DNA of 64,000 nt from Rhizobium redzepovicii (lineage in GTDB: Bacteria; Pseudomonadota; Alphaproteobacteria; Rhizobiales; Rhizobiaceae), in assembly GCF_019793435.1 (NCBI RefSeq), contig NZ_JAILYH010000002.1:248001-312000 (forward strand), given 5' to 3'. A program made the position numbers and the translations under genes. Under the pieces are notes generated by a model. It did not search any database and had not been told where the DNA came from. It worked only from the letters and a program-made list of their open reading frames with translations. Position 1 is the first letter of the stretch, and every line of letters starts with the position of its first letter. Of the stretch, positions 24,566 to 33,648 are shown piece by piece.

Positions 24566-25354
24566 TCAGCCTTTCCCGTAGGGCTTGGTCATCAATTGCC
24601 CGAATTCGGGCCGCGCCCGGTCATCGCCGCAAAGCCTCAGGCAGGCCCAGGCGGTTGCGAGATTGCTGGTGACCACGGGCTTGCCGGTCTCGGCTTCGAT
24701 GCGGGCGGCGACCTCGGCGGCGCGGAGAGCCGTGCAGGAGATGAACAGCGCATCGGATTGCGGCGCCAGCGCCTGGCGTGCGAAGGCTGCGATGTCATCC
24801 GGCGCAATCCGCGCCATCTCGCGATCATCACTCAGGCCGAGGCAGGTGAAACGGTCGATCGTAAAGCCGAGATCGACGAAATAATCCGCCATTGGCCGGC
24901 TGGTTTCGATCGTATAAGGCGTCAGCACCGAAATCCGGCGGGCGCCGAGCGCCTGGAGGCCCTTCACGGCCGCCGCCGTCGGCGTCACCACTGAAGCACC
25001 CGGCTTGGCCGCATGGATCGCCGCCTCGATATTGCGGTCGCCAATGACGACCGAAGCGGAGGTGCAGGAATACATGACCGCATCCAGCGTCTCATCCGGC
25101 AGGATCAGCGCAGCACCTTCCGTCAGCGACGGCTGCATCTTCAAGAGGTTTTCCGGTGTGACCGGATTGGCATAGCGGATGCGGCTGACATAGACGCCGA
25201 TGCGGTCGCTGGCGACCATTCGCCGGAAATCGACTTCCGTCGTGTGGTCGGTCGCCAGGATGATCAGGCCGATGCGCTTTTCGAGCGGCCGGTCGTCCAG
25301 CCGCGGCAGCCGGCCGACGGGAATGATCTCGATTGCTGCGGTCATATCAATCAT
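24566..25354 (-). CDS. eutA: Ectoine utilization protein EutA (Asp/Glu racemase / maleate isomerase-like)
   Basis: 262-residue protein of the Asp/Glu racemase superfamily. The two catalytic-type cysteines are C97 (MYSCTSAS) and C207 (FISCTALR), the arrangement of arylmalonate decarboxylase and maleate cis-trans isomerase. The start overlaps the ehuD stop; ATG 25354 and ATG 25345 are both possible. Together with EutB and EutC it is linked to 5-hydroxyectoine use. Confidence 0.92.
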   Translation of the reverse strand: MIDMTAAIEIIPVGRLPRLDDRPLEKRIGLIILATDHTTEVDFRRMVASDRIGVYVSRIRYANPVTPENLLKMQPSLTEGAALILPDETLDAVMYSCTSASVVIGDRNIEAAIHAAKPGASVVTPTAAAVKGLQALGARRISVLTPYTIETSRPMADYFVDLGFTIDRFTCLGLSDDREMARIAPDDIAAFARQALAPQSDALFISCTALRAAEVAARIEAETGKPVVTSNLATAWACLRLCGDDRARPEFGQLMTKPYGKG

Positions 25355-26006
25355 CCATCCTGGCGTAACGTTCCTCGAGCCAGCGCAAGCCCACGACCGA
25401 GATCAGGCTGATGATGAGGAAGAAGACCCCGACCAGCGTCATCGGCTCGATGTAGCGGTAATTGCTGTTGGCGATGCTCTTTGCCTGGTTCATCAGTTCA
25501 AGCACGGTGATCGCCGAAAGCAGCGGCGTCTCCTTGAACATGGCGATGAAATAATTGGCGAGCGCCGGGATCATCGGCGGAATCGCCTGCGGCAGGACGA
25601 CGTGGATCCAGGCCTGGCGCGTCGTCAGATTGGTGGCCCTGGCGGCTTCCCACTGTCCGCGTGGCACATTCTCGATGCCGGCGCGATAGACCTCGGCAGT
25701 ATAGGTCGCATAGTGAATGCCCATGCCGATGACGCCGGCGGTGAGCGGCGACAGTCGGATGCCGATATCAGGCAACACGTAGAAGATGAAGTAGAGCTGC
25801 ACCAGCAGCGGCGTGCCGCGGATGAATTCCGAGACGAAGCCGACCGTTCTCGAAATGGCGGCGACCGGCGACCGCCGCGCAATGGCAAGGCCAAGGCCCG
25901 CGGCCATGGCGACGGCAGCGCCGAGGATGGTCGCGAGAATGGTGATCTTGAACCCTTCGAGAAGGGTCGGCATGATCTGCCACACGAAGTCCCAATCCCA
26001 TTCCAT
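25347..26006 (-). CDS. ehuD: Ectoine ABC transporter permease EhuD
   Basis: Inner-membrane permease of the amino-acid type (219 residues). The EAA loop is visible (REGQ-type segment ending ARATNLTTRQAWIHVVLPQA). It pairs with EhuC, from which it is separated by 4 bases, and overlaps eutA. The ehuABCD-eutABCDE order is the one known from Sinorhizobium meliloti. Confidence 0.94.
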   Translation of the reverse strand: MEWDWDFVWQIMPTLLEGFKITILATILGAAVAMAAGLGLAIARRSPVAAISRTVGFVSEFIRGTPLLVQLYFIFYVLPDIGIRLSPLTAGVIGMGIHYATYTAEVYRAGIENVPRGQWEAARATNLTTRQAWIHVVLPQAIPPMIPALANYFIAMFKETPLLSAITVLELMNQAKSIANSNYRYIEPMTLVGVFFLIISLISVVGLRWLEERYARMDD

Positions 26007-26010
26007 CCGA

Positions 26011-26676
26011 TCAGCTCCTTATGCCGTCGAGGCTGCGGGCCATGCGCCGCTCCAGCCAGCGCATCGCCGCCGAAATCGCCAAGGCCATGAGAAAGTAGAG
26101 GATGAGGATCGTTGCGAAGGGCACCAGCGTATTGCCGGTCTGCGCACGCACCACCTGCGCCTGGAAGGTCATATCCGTCAGCGAGATCAGCGACACGACG
26201 GCCGTGCCCTTCAAAAGCTCGATCGCATTGTTGCAGAAGGTCGGCAGCATCAGCGGCAGCGCCTGCGGCAGGATGACGTGGCGCATGCGCTGGTAGCGCG
26301 ACAGATTGAGCGCAACACAGGCTTCCGACTGTTCGCGCCCGACGGCCTTGACCGCGCCGCGCACCACTTCCGCCGCATAGGCGCCGACATTCAGGCCGAG
26401 CGCCAGGACACCCGCCTGCAGCGGCGTCAGGGTCAAGCCGGCAAAAGGCAGCACGAAATAGACCCAGAAGAGCTGGACGAAAATCGAGGTGCCGCGGAAG
26501 AACTCGATATAGGCGGTCGCCAGAGCCCTGACGGCAAAGAAGCGCGACAGGCGACCGAGCCCCGCCAGGAAGGCCATCACCAGCGCCAGTGCGGACCCCA
26601 TGACCGTCAACTGAAGCGTGACCAGGGCGCCCTCAAGGATCAGTGTCAGATAGCCGGACCATACCGACATCGGCAA
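26011..26676 (-). CDS. ehuC: Ectoine ABC transporter permease EhuC
   Basis: Inner-membrane permease (221 residues) with an EAA loop in EQSEACVALNLSRYQRMRHV, then ILPQALP. It forms the translocation pore with EhuD. It lies 72 bases after ehuB, a gap without an obvious hairpin. Confidence 0.94.
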   Translation of the reverse strand: MPMSVWSGYLTLILEGALVTLQLTVMGSALALVMAFLAGLGRLSRFFAVRALATAYIEFFRGTSIFVQLFWVYFVLPFAGLTLTPLQAGVLALGLNVGAYAAEVVRGAVKAVGREQSEACVALNLSRYQRMRHVILPQALPLMLPTFCNNAIELLKGTAVVSLISLTDMTFQAQVVRAQTGNTLVPFATILILYFLMALAISAAMRWLERRMARSLDGIRS

Positions 26677-26748
26677 CTCACTTCTCTGGAGATCGTGCGA
26701 AGGGCAAACCGGCCATGGAAGGACGCATGGCCGGCCGTTCTCATCAGG

Positions 26749-27606
26749 TTACTTGGCTGCGGCGCAGAGCTTGTCGCGGCTGGTCGACATCGCCGCCTTG
26801 GCCGAGAAGCCATAGGGCTCGATGATCCTGGCGAATTCGCCCGATTCCTTCAGTTTCTTCAGCTCGACGTCGAAGGCATCGCGTAGCGCGACATCCTGCT
26901 TGCGGAAGGCGGCGCCATCGCAATAGACCGGTGCATTGACCACCGGGGCGACGGTTTCGAGATTGGGGTCCTTCGCCTTGGCCATTAGGTCGTGGATCGA
27001 CAGGACCGGCAGCGAATAGACGTCGATGCGGCCGTCCTGCAGCATCTTGATGCCGCTCTGGCCATCAGGAACGACGATGACGCGGTCACGCGGCACGCCG
27101 GCCTCGAGCGCCAGCTTCTCCTCGGTGCCGCCGCCCGGTGCGCCGATCTTGGCATCGGGATTGTCGGCGATATCCTTGTAGCTCGTCAGCTTCAGCGGAT
27201 TGCCTTTCTTGAGAGCGAAGGCTTCGGCGTCGCAGAGGATCGGTTCGGAATAGGCGACGGCATTGCAACGCTCCGGCTTCATGAACAGGCCGGCGGTGAT
27301 CGCGTCGTGGCGGCCGGCCTGCAGACCGGGGATCATCGCGCCATATTCCGAAATCGAGGCGACCACTTCCTTGACGCCGAGCTTTTCGAAGATTACGCGC
27401 GCCACATCGGGCGCGGCACCGGACACCTTGCCGTCGGCACCGACGGCTGTGAACGGCGGCTCGTTGGCGATGGCGATGCGGGCAAAACCCTGCTCCTTCA
27501 GTTGCTCGAGCTTGTCATCGGCGGCGGAAGCCGGGCCGGCGGCCGCGGCCAGAAGCACCGACAGGCTGACGGCGCTCAAAACATATCCTGCTTTCATGGT
27601 TCCCAA
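26749..27606 (-). CDS. ehuB: Ectoine/hydroxyectoine-binding protein EhuB
   Basis: Periplasmic binding protein of 285 residues with a signal peptide ending PASA near 28. Counting the mature chain from the Ala after the cleavage site gives E21 and F24 (EPPF), Y60 (SEYG), F80 (GLFMKPE) and R85. These are the aromatic cage and the carboxylate-binding residues described for S. meliloti EhuB, so the ligand assignment is strong for a sequence-only call. Two cysteines (ERCNAV and PVYCDGA, plus one in ILCDAE) are present. It lies 49 bases after ehuA. Confidence 0.95.
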   Translation of the reverse strand: MGTMKAGYVLSAVSLSVLLAAAAGPASAADDKLEQLKEQGFARIAIANEPPFTAVGADGKVSGAAPDVARVIFEKLGVKEVVASISEYGAMIPGLQAGRHDAITAGLFMKPERCNAVAYSEPILCDAEAFALKKGNPLKLTSYKDIADNPDAKIGAPGGGTEEKLALEAGVPRDRVIVVPDGQSGIKMLQDGRIDVYSLPVLSIHDLMAKAKDPNLETVAPVVNAPVYCDGAAFRKQDVALRDAFDVELKKLKESGEFARIIEPYGFSAKAAMSTSRDKLCAAAK

Positions 27607-27655
27607 CTCCTCTGGCTTTCCTTTGAGTTTTGTTCTTTGCGGGCAATGTCTGAGG

Positions 27656-28441
27656 TCAGACGCGGTGCCCAGCCGCTATGATCTTGCGCAGGAAGGTCTG
27701 CGTCCTCTCCTGCGTCGGATTTCTGAAGATATCGCCCGGCTTGCCTTCCTCGACGATCTTGCCTCGATCGAAGAACAGCACGCGGTCGGCGAAGTCATGG
27801 GCGAAGCCCATTTCATGCGTGACGAGAAGCATCGTCATATCGGTCTCGGAGGCCAGCCGGCGCATGACGTTCAGCACCTCTTCGACCAGTTCCGGGTCGA
27901 GCGCCGAGGTCACTTCGTCGAACAGCATGATCTTCGGCGACAGCGCCAGCGCCCGGGCAATGGCGACGCGCTGCTTCTGTCCGCCGGAAAGCTGCGCCGG
28001 GACGCTTTTCGCCTTGTCGGCCAGGCCGACCATATCGAGAAGCTCCATTGCCCGCTTTTCGGCCTGCGGACGTTTGATGCCCTTGGTCAGCATCGGCGCC
28101 AGCGTCACATTGTCGAGCACGCATTTGTGCGGAAACAGATTGAAGTGCTGGAAGACCATGCCGATCTTTTCGCGCATGCGATGAAGGTGCCGTTCATCGG
28201 CCGGCACCAGCCCGCTGCTGCCTGCCATATGGTAGAGTTGTTCGCCGTCAACCTCGATATGGCCGCCGCTGATCGTCTCCAGCGTCATCAGAATGCGCAG
28301 GATCGTCGTCTTGCCGGAGCCAGACGGCCCGATCAGCGCCAGCTTCTCACCCGGCATGACATTCATCGACAGGCCGTCGAGCACGGTCAGCGGGCCGTAT
28401 CTCTTGACGATGTTGTCGATGCGGATGATGGGCTGAGGCAT
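27656..28441 (-). CDS. ehuA: Ectoine ABC transporter ATP-binding protein EhuA
   Basis: ATPase subunit of 261 residues. Walker A GPSGSGKT is at 38-45, the signature LSGGQKQR starts at 151, and Walker B IMLFDE is at 171-176. It is the first gene of the nine-gene ehuABCD-eutABCDE operon on the minus strand. The 122-base space to enuR carries a direct repeat and a TTGACA that suggest an EnuR-controlled promoter. AGGGAGAG lies upstream of the start. Confidence 0.95.
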   Translation of the reverse strand: MPQPIIRIDNIVKRYGPLTVLDGLSMNVMPGEKLALIGPSGSGKTTILRILMTLETISGGHIEVDGEQLYHMAGSSGLVPADERHLHRMREKIGMVFQHFNLFPHKCVLDNVTLAPMLTKGIKRPQAEKRAMELLDMVGLADKAKSVPAQLSGGQKQRVAIARALALSPKIMLFDEVTSALDPELVEEVLNVMRRLASETDMTMLLVTHEMGFAHDFADRVLFFDRGKIVEEGKPGDIFRNPTQERTQTFLRKIIAAGHRV

Positions 28442-28495
28442 TCATGTCTCTCCCTGTTGAGACAAGCAATACCCTAACGATGACGGCCGATCAAA

Positions 28496-28530
28496 ATCAT
28501 GTCAATTCGTAAAATAATATCATGACAATT
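28496..28530 (-). promoter_or_regulatory. Candidate EnuR operator: direct repeat at the ehuA promoter
   Basis: On the plus strand ATCATGTCAATT (28496-28507) and ATCATGACAATT (28519-28530) agree at 11 of 12 positions, 23 bp apart. MocR-type regulators usually bind direct repeats. Read on the minus strand, the promoter-proximal copy contains TTGACA, a good -35 box, about 60 bases upstream of ehuA, so binding could block or recruit polymerase. Confidence 0.55.
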
Positions 28531-28563
28531 ATTCTGAGAATGCTCAAAGGAGGGGCAGCGCCA

Positions 28564-29949
28564 TCAAATCGCCAGCAGCAGCTCTTCCGGATTTCCCTGT
28601 GCCAAAGAAGCGACGATCCCAAGCCCGGTCCGCAACTCGCTTTCGGTCGTCGAGCCGAGCGAAATGCGCACGGCCGGCGTCGAGCCCTGGTCGGCGGTGC
28701 GGAACGATTTGCCGGGCGCGATCGCCACGCCGCGCAGCCTCGCCTGCGAGACGAAACCATCTTCCGCATGGTTGCCGGCGAGCGGCAGCCAGACATGCAG
28801 GCTTTGCGGGTGCGCCCGGTAGCTGAGGCCGGCCAGCATCTCTGCTGCGATCGCGTGGCGGCTCGCAAGGGCGCGGCGTTGCCAGTTGACCAGCTCCATC
28901 GCCGTGCCGTCGCTGACCCAGCGGCTGGCGATCTCGGCCATGGCAGGCGTCGCCATCCAGCTGGAAACGAGATGCCGGTTGGCGACGGCGGCGACATAGC
29001 GGTCGGGTGCGACGAGATAGCCGATCCTGAGGCCGGGAACGGTGATCTTCGTGAAACTCGTGACGTAGAGCGTCCGCTCCGGCGCAAAGGCGGCCATCGG
29101 CGGCGCCCGGTTCTCAACCATCGGACCGAGAATATCGTTTTCAATGATCGCGATGTCATGCTTGGCGGCAACGGCGGCAAGCGCCTGGCGACGCTCGGCA
29201 CTCATCAGCGACGCCATCGGGTTGATCACCGAGGGCTGCAGAAAGATTGCCCGGATCGGCCCCGTGCGGCAGGCTTCATCAAGCGCCTCCGGGATCATGC
29301 CCTCCTCGTCGATCGCCAGCCCCTCGAGATGCAGGCCGAGATAGCCGCAGAGCGGCACCAGCGTATGGTGACTGACCGCTTCGGTGGCAATGGTCGAGCC
29401 GGGCGGCGCGACGCTCATCAGCGCGACCGTCATGCCCGAGGTCGCGCCATTCGTCACGCTAATATTCAGCGGCGACACGTCGAGCCCGCAGCGCGCCAGC
29501 CATTCGGTGGCGACCGTGCGGTGGCGCGGAAACACCATGTTCGGCCGGAACGACAAGGCGGAGCTGGAGGGCAGGTTTTCCGCAAGCCAGCCGAAGGCCT
29601 GGCGCAGCCTTTCCAGGTGGATCTGCTCGCAGACCGGCTTCAGGATCGACAGATCGATCACCTCGCCCAGCCGTTCCGGCAGATAAGGCGGCTCCGGCTC
29701 GCGCGGCCTGGTCTGGACGAAGCTGCCGCGGCCGATCTCGCCGGAGATCAGCCCCCGGCGGCTGAGTTCGTCATAGGCACGGCTGACCGTCTGCACGGAA
29801 AGATGCAGATCGTCCGCCAGCTTGCGATGCGGCGGCAATTGCGCCCCGTCGGAGAGCTTGCCGTCGGTGATCGCGTTGGCGATCTGCTCGGCAAGCGAGA
29901 GGTAAGCCGGCCGGCGGAGTTGCGAGGGATCGGGGCGCCACTTTGTCAT
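28564..29949 (-). CDS. enuR: MocR-type regulator EnuR
   Basis: GntR/MocR protein of 461 residues. The N-terminal winged helix is at 15-78 (LPPHRKLADDLHLSVQTVSR, then AYDELSRRGLISG), followed by a linker and an aminotransferase-like domain. The PLP lysine is K301 in TSFTKITVPGLRIG. EnuR proteins sense alpha-acetyl-diaminobutyrate and diaminobutyrate through PLP and control ectoine genes (established for Ruegeria pomeroyi). It is upstream of ehuA and divergent from asnC, a fitting place for the pathway switch. Confidence 0.93.
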   Translation of the reverse strand: MTKWRPDPSQLRRPAYLSLAEQIANAITDGKLSDGAQLPPHRKLADDLHLSVQTVSRAYDELSRRGLISGEIGRGSFVQTRPREPEPPYLPERLGEVIDLSILKPVCEQIHLERLRQAFGWLAENLPSSSALSFRPNMVFPRHRTVATEWLARCGLDVSPLNISVTNGATSGMTVALMSVAPPGSTIATEAVSHHTLVPLCGYLGLHLEGLAIDEEGMIPEALDEACRTGPIRAIFLQPSVINPMASLMSAERRQALAAVAAKHDIAIIENDILGPMVENRAPPMAAFAPERTLYVTSFTKITVPGLRIGYLVAPDRYVAAVANRHLVSSWMATPAMAEIASRWVSDGTAMELVNWQRRALASRHAIAAEMLAGLSYRAHPQSLHVWLPLAGNHAEDGFVSQARLRGVAIAPGKSFRTADQGSTPAVRISLGSTTESELRTGLGIVASLAQGNPEELLLAI

Positions 29950-30028
29950 GATTTTACACTGCTGAAAATCAGTTCAATTGACAATGCCAAAATGCGCTTC
30001 CATTGTCTTTTCGCTGCGTTTGAAATGA

Positions 30029-30044
30029 TTTCTTTCTAAAGAAA
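30029..30044. promoter_or_regulatory. Palindrome just before the asnC start
   Basis: TTTCTTT-CT-AAAGAAA is a perfect 7-bp inverted repeat ending five bases before the ATG. It includes the purine-rich ribosome-binding stretch AAAGAAAG, so an AsnC/Lrp protein bound here, or an RNA hairpin, could limit expression. Farther upstream, TTGACA at 29978-29983 may be a -35 box. Confidence 0.4.
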
Positions 30045-30049
30045 GCACC

Positions 30050-30547
30050 ATGAAGCTCGACGCCATCGACCTGCGCATTCTCGACGCCGTCCAGCGCGAC
30101 GGCCGCATCACCAAGCTGGCACTGGCCGAAAGGGCAGGCCTGTCGCCGACGCCGTGCTGGATGCGGCTGCGCAAGCTCGAAAAGGCGGGCATCATTACCG
30201 GCTACCACGCCCGCATCGCCCCGCGGCGCATCGCGCCGGTCGCTAGCGTGATGATGGAAGTGACCCTCGCCAACCATCGCCAGACTGATTTCGAGCGCTT
30301 CGAGCGCGCCGTTGCCGCAATCTCGGAGATCGTTGCCTGCTGGTCGGTCGGGGGCGGCGTCGATTACATCCTGAAAATCATCACCGCCGACATCGACGCC
30401 TATCAGCGGCTGGTCGACGGGCTTCTCGACCGCGAACTCGGCATCGACCGCTACTTCACCTATATCGTCACCAAAACGGTGAAGGAAGAAACGGTGCTTC
30501 CGGTCTCTTCCTTCGCGGCATCCGACGAGGAACAGAGCCCCTCCTAG
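30050..30547 (+). CDS. Lrp/AsnC family regulator of the ectoine locus
   Basis: 165-residue Lrp/AsnC protein. The helix-turn-helix is at about 5-55 (LDAVQRDGRITKLALAERAG, then LSPTPCWMRLRKLEKAGIIT), and the C-terminal RAM domain contains the GGGVDYILKI pattern. AsnC regulators (DoeX in Halomonas) are regular members of ectoine-degradation clusters and feed back on them. It is divergent from enuR and precedes the catabolic dehydrogenase gene. Confidence 0.92.
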   Translation: MKLDAIDLRILDAVQRDGRITKLALAERAGLSPTPCWMRLRKLEKAGIITGYHARIAPRRIAPVASVMMEVTLANHRQTDFERFERAVAAISEIVACWSVGGGVDYILKIITADIDAYQRLVDGLLDRELGIDRYFTYIVTKTVKEETVLPVSSFAASDEEQSPS

Positions 30548-30666
30548 ACAATCTCTCTAGCAGGCGGCCATCCTTTAGACCGTTTCTCTCTTTTGGCCTT
30601 CGCCAAAGGACAATCTCTCGCCCGCTCGTGTGGAAGACTTGCGTCACCGCCACGAGGAGATTGGAC

Positions 30667-32163
30667 ATGACCGCCGTTTTTGCCCGCCCCGCCTATCATG
30701 ATGCGCTGTCGCGGCTTGCCGACCGTCATCTCCTGCGCGATCTCGCCTATGTCGGCGGCCGCTGGATCGTCGGCACGACAGGCAAAAGTTTCGAAGTTAC
30801 CGATCCGGCCTCCTCAGGGACGCTTGCCTGGGTTGCGAGCCTCGGTATGGACGAGACGGCAACCGCAATCGATGCGGCGGCGCAGTCCTTTGCCGCCTGG
30901 CGCGCCATGCTGCCGCAGAACCGCGCGACCATCCTACGGAAGTGGCACGAGCTGATGCTCGCGGCCAAAGAGGATCTGGCGCTGATCATGACGCTCGAAC
31001 AGGGCAAACCGCTTGCGGAAGCGCGCGGCGAGATCGATTACGCCGCCTCCTTCATCGAATGGTATGCCGAGGAAGGCAAACGGCTGAATGCCGAAAGCAT
31101 CACCAGCCACCTGCCCGGGGCGGAAATGATCGTCCGGCGCGAGGCGCTCGGCGTCGTCGGCATCGTCACGCCCTGGAATTTCCCCTCTGCGATGCTGACC
31201 CGAAAGGCCGCCGCCGCGCTTGCGGCCGGCTGCACTGTCGTCGCCCACCCCTCTTCGGAAACCCCGCTTTCGGCGCTTGCCCTCGCCGAACTCGGAGAAC
31301 GGGCCGGCATTCCCGCCGGCGTCTTCAATGTCGTCACCGGCCATGCCGCAACGATCGTCGGAGGCATGTGTGCCGATCCTCGCCTGCGGGCCATAAGCTT
31401 CACCGGCTCCACCGAAGTCGGCCGCCTGATTGCCGCCCAATGCGCCCCGACCATGAAGCGGCTGGTGATGGAACTCGGCGGCCACGCACCGCTGATCATC
31501 TTCGACGACGCCGATATCGAAAAGGCGGTCGAGATCGCCGTCGACGCCAAGTTTGCCACATCCGGCCAGGATTGCCTTGCCGCCAACCGCATCTTCGTCC
31601 ATCGGCGGATCGCCGACGGCTTCACCAAGGCTTTTGCCGCCCGCATCGGGGAGCTGAAGGTCGGCGCCGGGCTCGAGGACGGCGCCGAGATCGGGCCGCT
31701 GATGCATGAGCGCGCTGTCATCAAGGTCGAGGAGCAGGTCGCCGACGCGCTGGCGCAGGGCGCACGCCTCGTCACCGGCGGCAAACGCCATAAGGCCGCC
31801 CGGCTCTTCTACGAGCCGACGCTTTTGACGGATGTGCCGGCAAATGCGCTGATCATGCGCGAGGAGACCTTCGGGCCTGTGGCAGCACTTGCCACCTTCG
31901 ACACCGAAGAAGAGGTCGTCGCCCGCGCCAATGATACCGAATACGGCCTTGTCGCCTACGTCGTCACCGAAAACGGCGCCCGCCAGATGCGTCTCGGCCG
32001 CGCGCTCGAATATGGCATGGTGGCGGTCAACCGCGTGAAGATCACTGGCGGCCCTATTCCCTTCGGCGGATGGAAGCAGTCCGGCCTCGGCCGCGAGGGC
32101 TCTCGCCATGGGCTCGAGGCCTTCACCGAGCTCAAATATCTCTGCATCGACACCGCCGCTTAA
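30667..32163 (+). CDS. Aldehyde dehydrogenase, Ssd/DoeC-like (aspartate-semialdehyde oxidation)
   Basis: NAD(P)-dependent aldehyde dehydrogenase of 498 residues in the succinate-semialdehyde dehydrogenase group. Catalytic residues are N171 (TPWNFP), E269 (MELGG) and C303 (SGQDCLAANR). The usual nucleotide-binding lysine after the VV in AAGCTVV is replaced by histidine (VVAHPSSETP), which is unusual. ATG 30667 has AGGAG upstream; the frame opens at 30628. In ectoine clusters this enzyme oxidises aspartate-beta-semialdehyde to aspartate (family and context). It is the second plus-strand gene of the catabolic set. Confidence 0.9.
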   Translation: MTAVFARPAYHDALSRLADRHLLRDLAYVGGRWIVGTTGKSFEVTDPASSGTLAWVASLGMDETATAIDAAAQSFAAWRAMLPQNRATILRKWHELMLAAKEDLALIMTLEQGKPLAEARGEIDYAASFIEWYAEEGKRLNAESITSHLPGAEMIVRREALGVVGIVTPWNFPSAMLTRKAAAALAAGCTVVAHPSSETPLSALALAELGERAGIPAGVFNVVTGHAATIVGGMCADPRLRAISFTGSTEVGRLIAAQCAPTMKRLVMELGGHAPLIIFDDADIEKAVEIAVDAKFATSGQDCLAANRIFVHRRIADGFTKAFAARIGELKVGAGLEDGAEIGPLMHERAVIKVEEQVADALAQGARLVTGGKRHKAARLFYEPTLLTDVPANALIMREETFGPVAALATFDTEEEVVARANDTEYGLVAYVVTENGARQMRLGRALEYGMVAVNRVKITGGPIPFGGWKQSGLGREGSRHGLEAFTELKYLCIDTAA

Positions 32164-32178
32164 AGCTCTTTGTTTTTA

Positions 32179-32225
32179 TGCATGTCGTTATCCCGGAACC
32201 GCGGCACACTTCCGGGCGACATGCA
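32179..32225. repeat. Dispersed palindromic intergenic repeat, copy 1
   Basis: 47-bp element bounded by TGCATGTCG (32179-32187) and CGACATGCA (32217-32225), with a conserved GTTATCCCG and CTTCCGGG inside. A second copy in inverse orientation lies at 57399-57445; by eye 42 of 47 bases agree. It resembles the short mosaic elements scattered in intergenic spaces of Rhizobium genomes. Confidence 0.75.
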
Positions 32226-32256
32226 CTAACCGCCCATTTCAAAAAGAGGACAGGAC

Positions 32257-33636
32257 ATGCTCGACAAAAGCAACGAACTCACCGCCTGGGACCGCGATCA
32301 CTTCTTCCATCCCTCCACCCATATGGGCATGCATGCGCGCGGCGAGACGCCGACCCGCGTCGTCGCCGGTGGCGAAGGCGTCTACATCACCGACACGACA
32401 GGGCGGAAAAGCCTCGACGCCTTTGCCGGCCTCTATTGCGTCAATGTCGGCTATGGCCGCCGGGAGATCGCCGACGCGATCGCCGAACAGGCAAAGAACC
32501 TCGCCTATTACCACGCCTATGTCGGCCACGGCACCGAGGCCTCGATCACGCTTTCGAAGATGATCATCGATCGTGCGCCTGAGGGCATGAGCCGCGTCTA
32601 TTTCGGCCTGTCGGGCTCGGACGCCAACGAGACCAACATTAAGCTCATCTGGTATTACAACAATATCCTCGGCCGACCCGACAAGAAGAAGATCATTTCG
32701 CGCTGGCGCGGTTATCACGGCTCAGGCGTCATGACCGGCAGCCTCACCGGCCTGGCACTCTTCCACAATGCCTTCGACCTGCCGCGCGCGCCGATCCTTC
32801 ATACCGAAGCGCCCTATTATTTCCGCCGGCCCGACCGCGCGATGGGCGAGGAGCAGTTCTCGCAATATTGCGCCGACAGGCTGGAGGAGATGATCGTCAC
32901 CGAAGGACCGGACACGATCGCCGCCTTCATCGGCGAACCCATCCTCGGCACCGGCGGCATCGTGCCGCCGCCGAAAGGCTACTGGCAAAAGATTCAGGCC
33001 GTACTCGACAAATACGACATCCTGCTTGTCGCCGACGAAGTCGTGACCGGTTTCGGCCGTCTCGGCACGATGTTCGGCTCGGATCATTACGGCATGAAGC
33101 CGGATCTGATCACCATCGCCAAGGGCCTGACCTCGGCCTATGCCCCGCTTTCCGGCACGATCGTTTCGAGCAAGATGTGGCAGGTGCTGGTGCAAGGTTC
33201 CGACCAGTTGGGAGCGATCGGCCACGGCTGGACCTATTCCGCCCATCCGATCTGTGCTGCCGCCGGCATTGCCAATCTCGACCTGATCGATGAACTCGGC
33301 CTCGTCGAAAATGCCGGCGCGACCGGCGCCTATTTCCGCTCGGAACTGGCTAAAGCGGTCGGCGGCCATCGCAACGTCGGCGAAGTCCGCGGCGACGGGC
33401 TGATGGCGGCAGTCGAATTCGTAGAAGACAAGGATGATCGCAAGTTCTTCGACGCCGGCCGCAAGATCGGCCCGCAGGTCGCCACCGCCCTTCTCGAACG
33501 CGGCGTCATCGGCCGCGCCATGCCGCAGGGCGATATCCTCGGCTTCGCCCCGCCGCTCTGCCTGACACGCGAGGAGGCCGATATCGTTGTCAAGGCGGCG
33601 GCCGACGCCATCGAAACCGTCTTCAAGACGATCTGA
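32257..33636 (+). CDS. Class III aminotransferase, Atf/DoeD-like (diaminobutyrate transaminase)
   Basis: PLP aminotransferase of 459 residues. The PLP lysine is K289 in LITIAKGLTSAYAPLSG, the aspartate holding the ring is D260 (LLVADEVVTGFGRLG), and the cofactor glycine/serine segment is at 118-121. In this locus the expected reaction is L-2,4-diaminobutyrate to aspartate-beta-semialdehyde. The start follows GAGGACAGGAC. The oxidoreductase gene follows after 12 bases. Confidence 0.9.
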   Translation: MLDKSNELTAWDRDHFFHPSTHMGMHARGETPTRVVAGGEGVYITDTTGRKSLDAFAGLYCVNVGYGRREIADAIAEQAKNLAYYHAYVGHGTEASITLSKMIIDRAPEGMSRVYFGLSGSDANETNIKLIWYYNNILGRPDKKKIISRWRGYHGSGVMTGSLTGLALFHNAFDLPRAPILHTEAPYYFRRPDRAMGEEQFSQYCADRLEEMIVTEGPDTIAAFIGEPILGTGGIVPPPKGYWQKIQAVLDKYDILLVADEVVTGFGRLGTMFGSDHYGMKPDLITIAKGLTSAYAPLSGTIVSSKMWQVLVQGSDQLGAIGHGWTYSAHPICAAAGIANLDLIDELGLVENAGATGAYFRSELAKAVGGHRNVGEVRGDGLMAAVEFVEDKDDRKFFDAGRKIGPQVATALLERGVIGRAMPQGDILGFAPPLCLTREEADIVVKAAADAIETVFKTI

Positions 33637-33648
33637 GGAGAGCGCGGC

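Noticed and set aside
30548..30666. Possible small gene or riboswitch between asnC and the aldehyde dehydrogenase gene
   Set aside because: The gap is 119 bases, with no conserved pairing that I can recognise; it probably only carries the ribosome-binding site and possibly a promoter.
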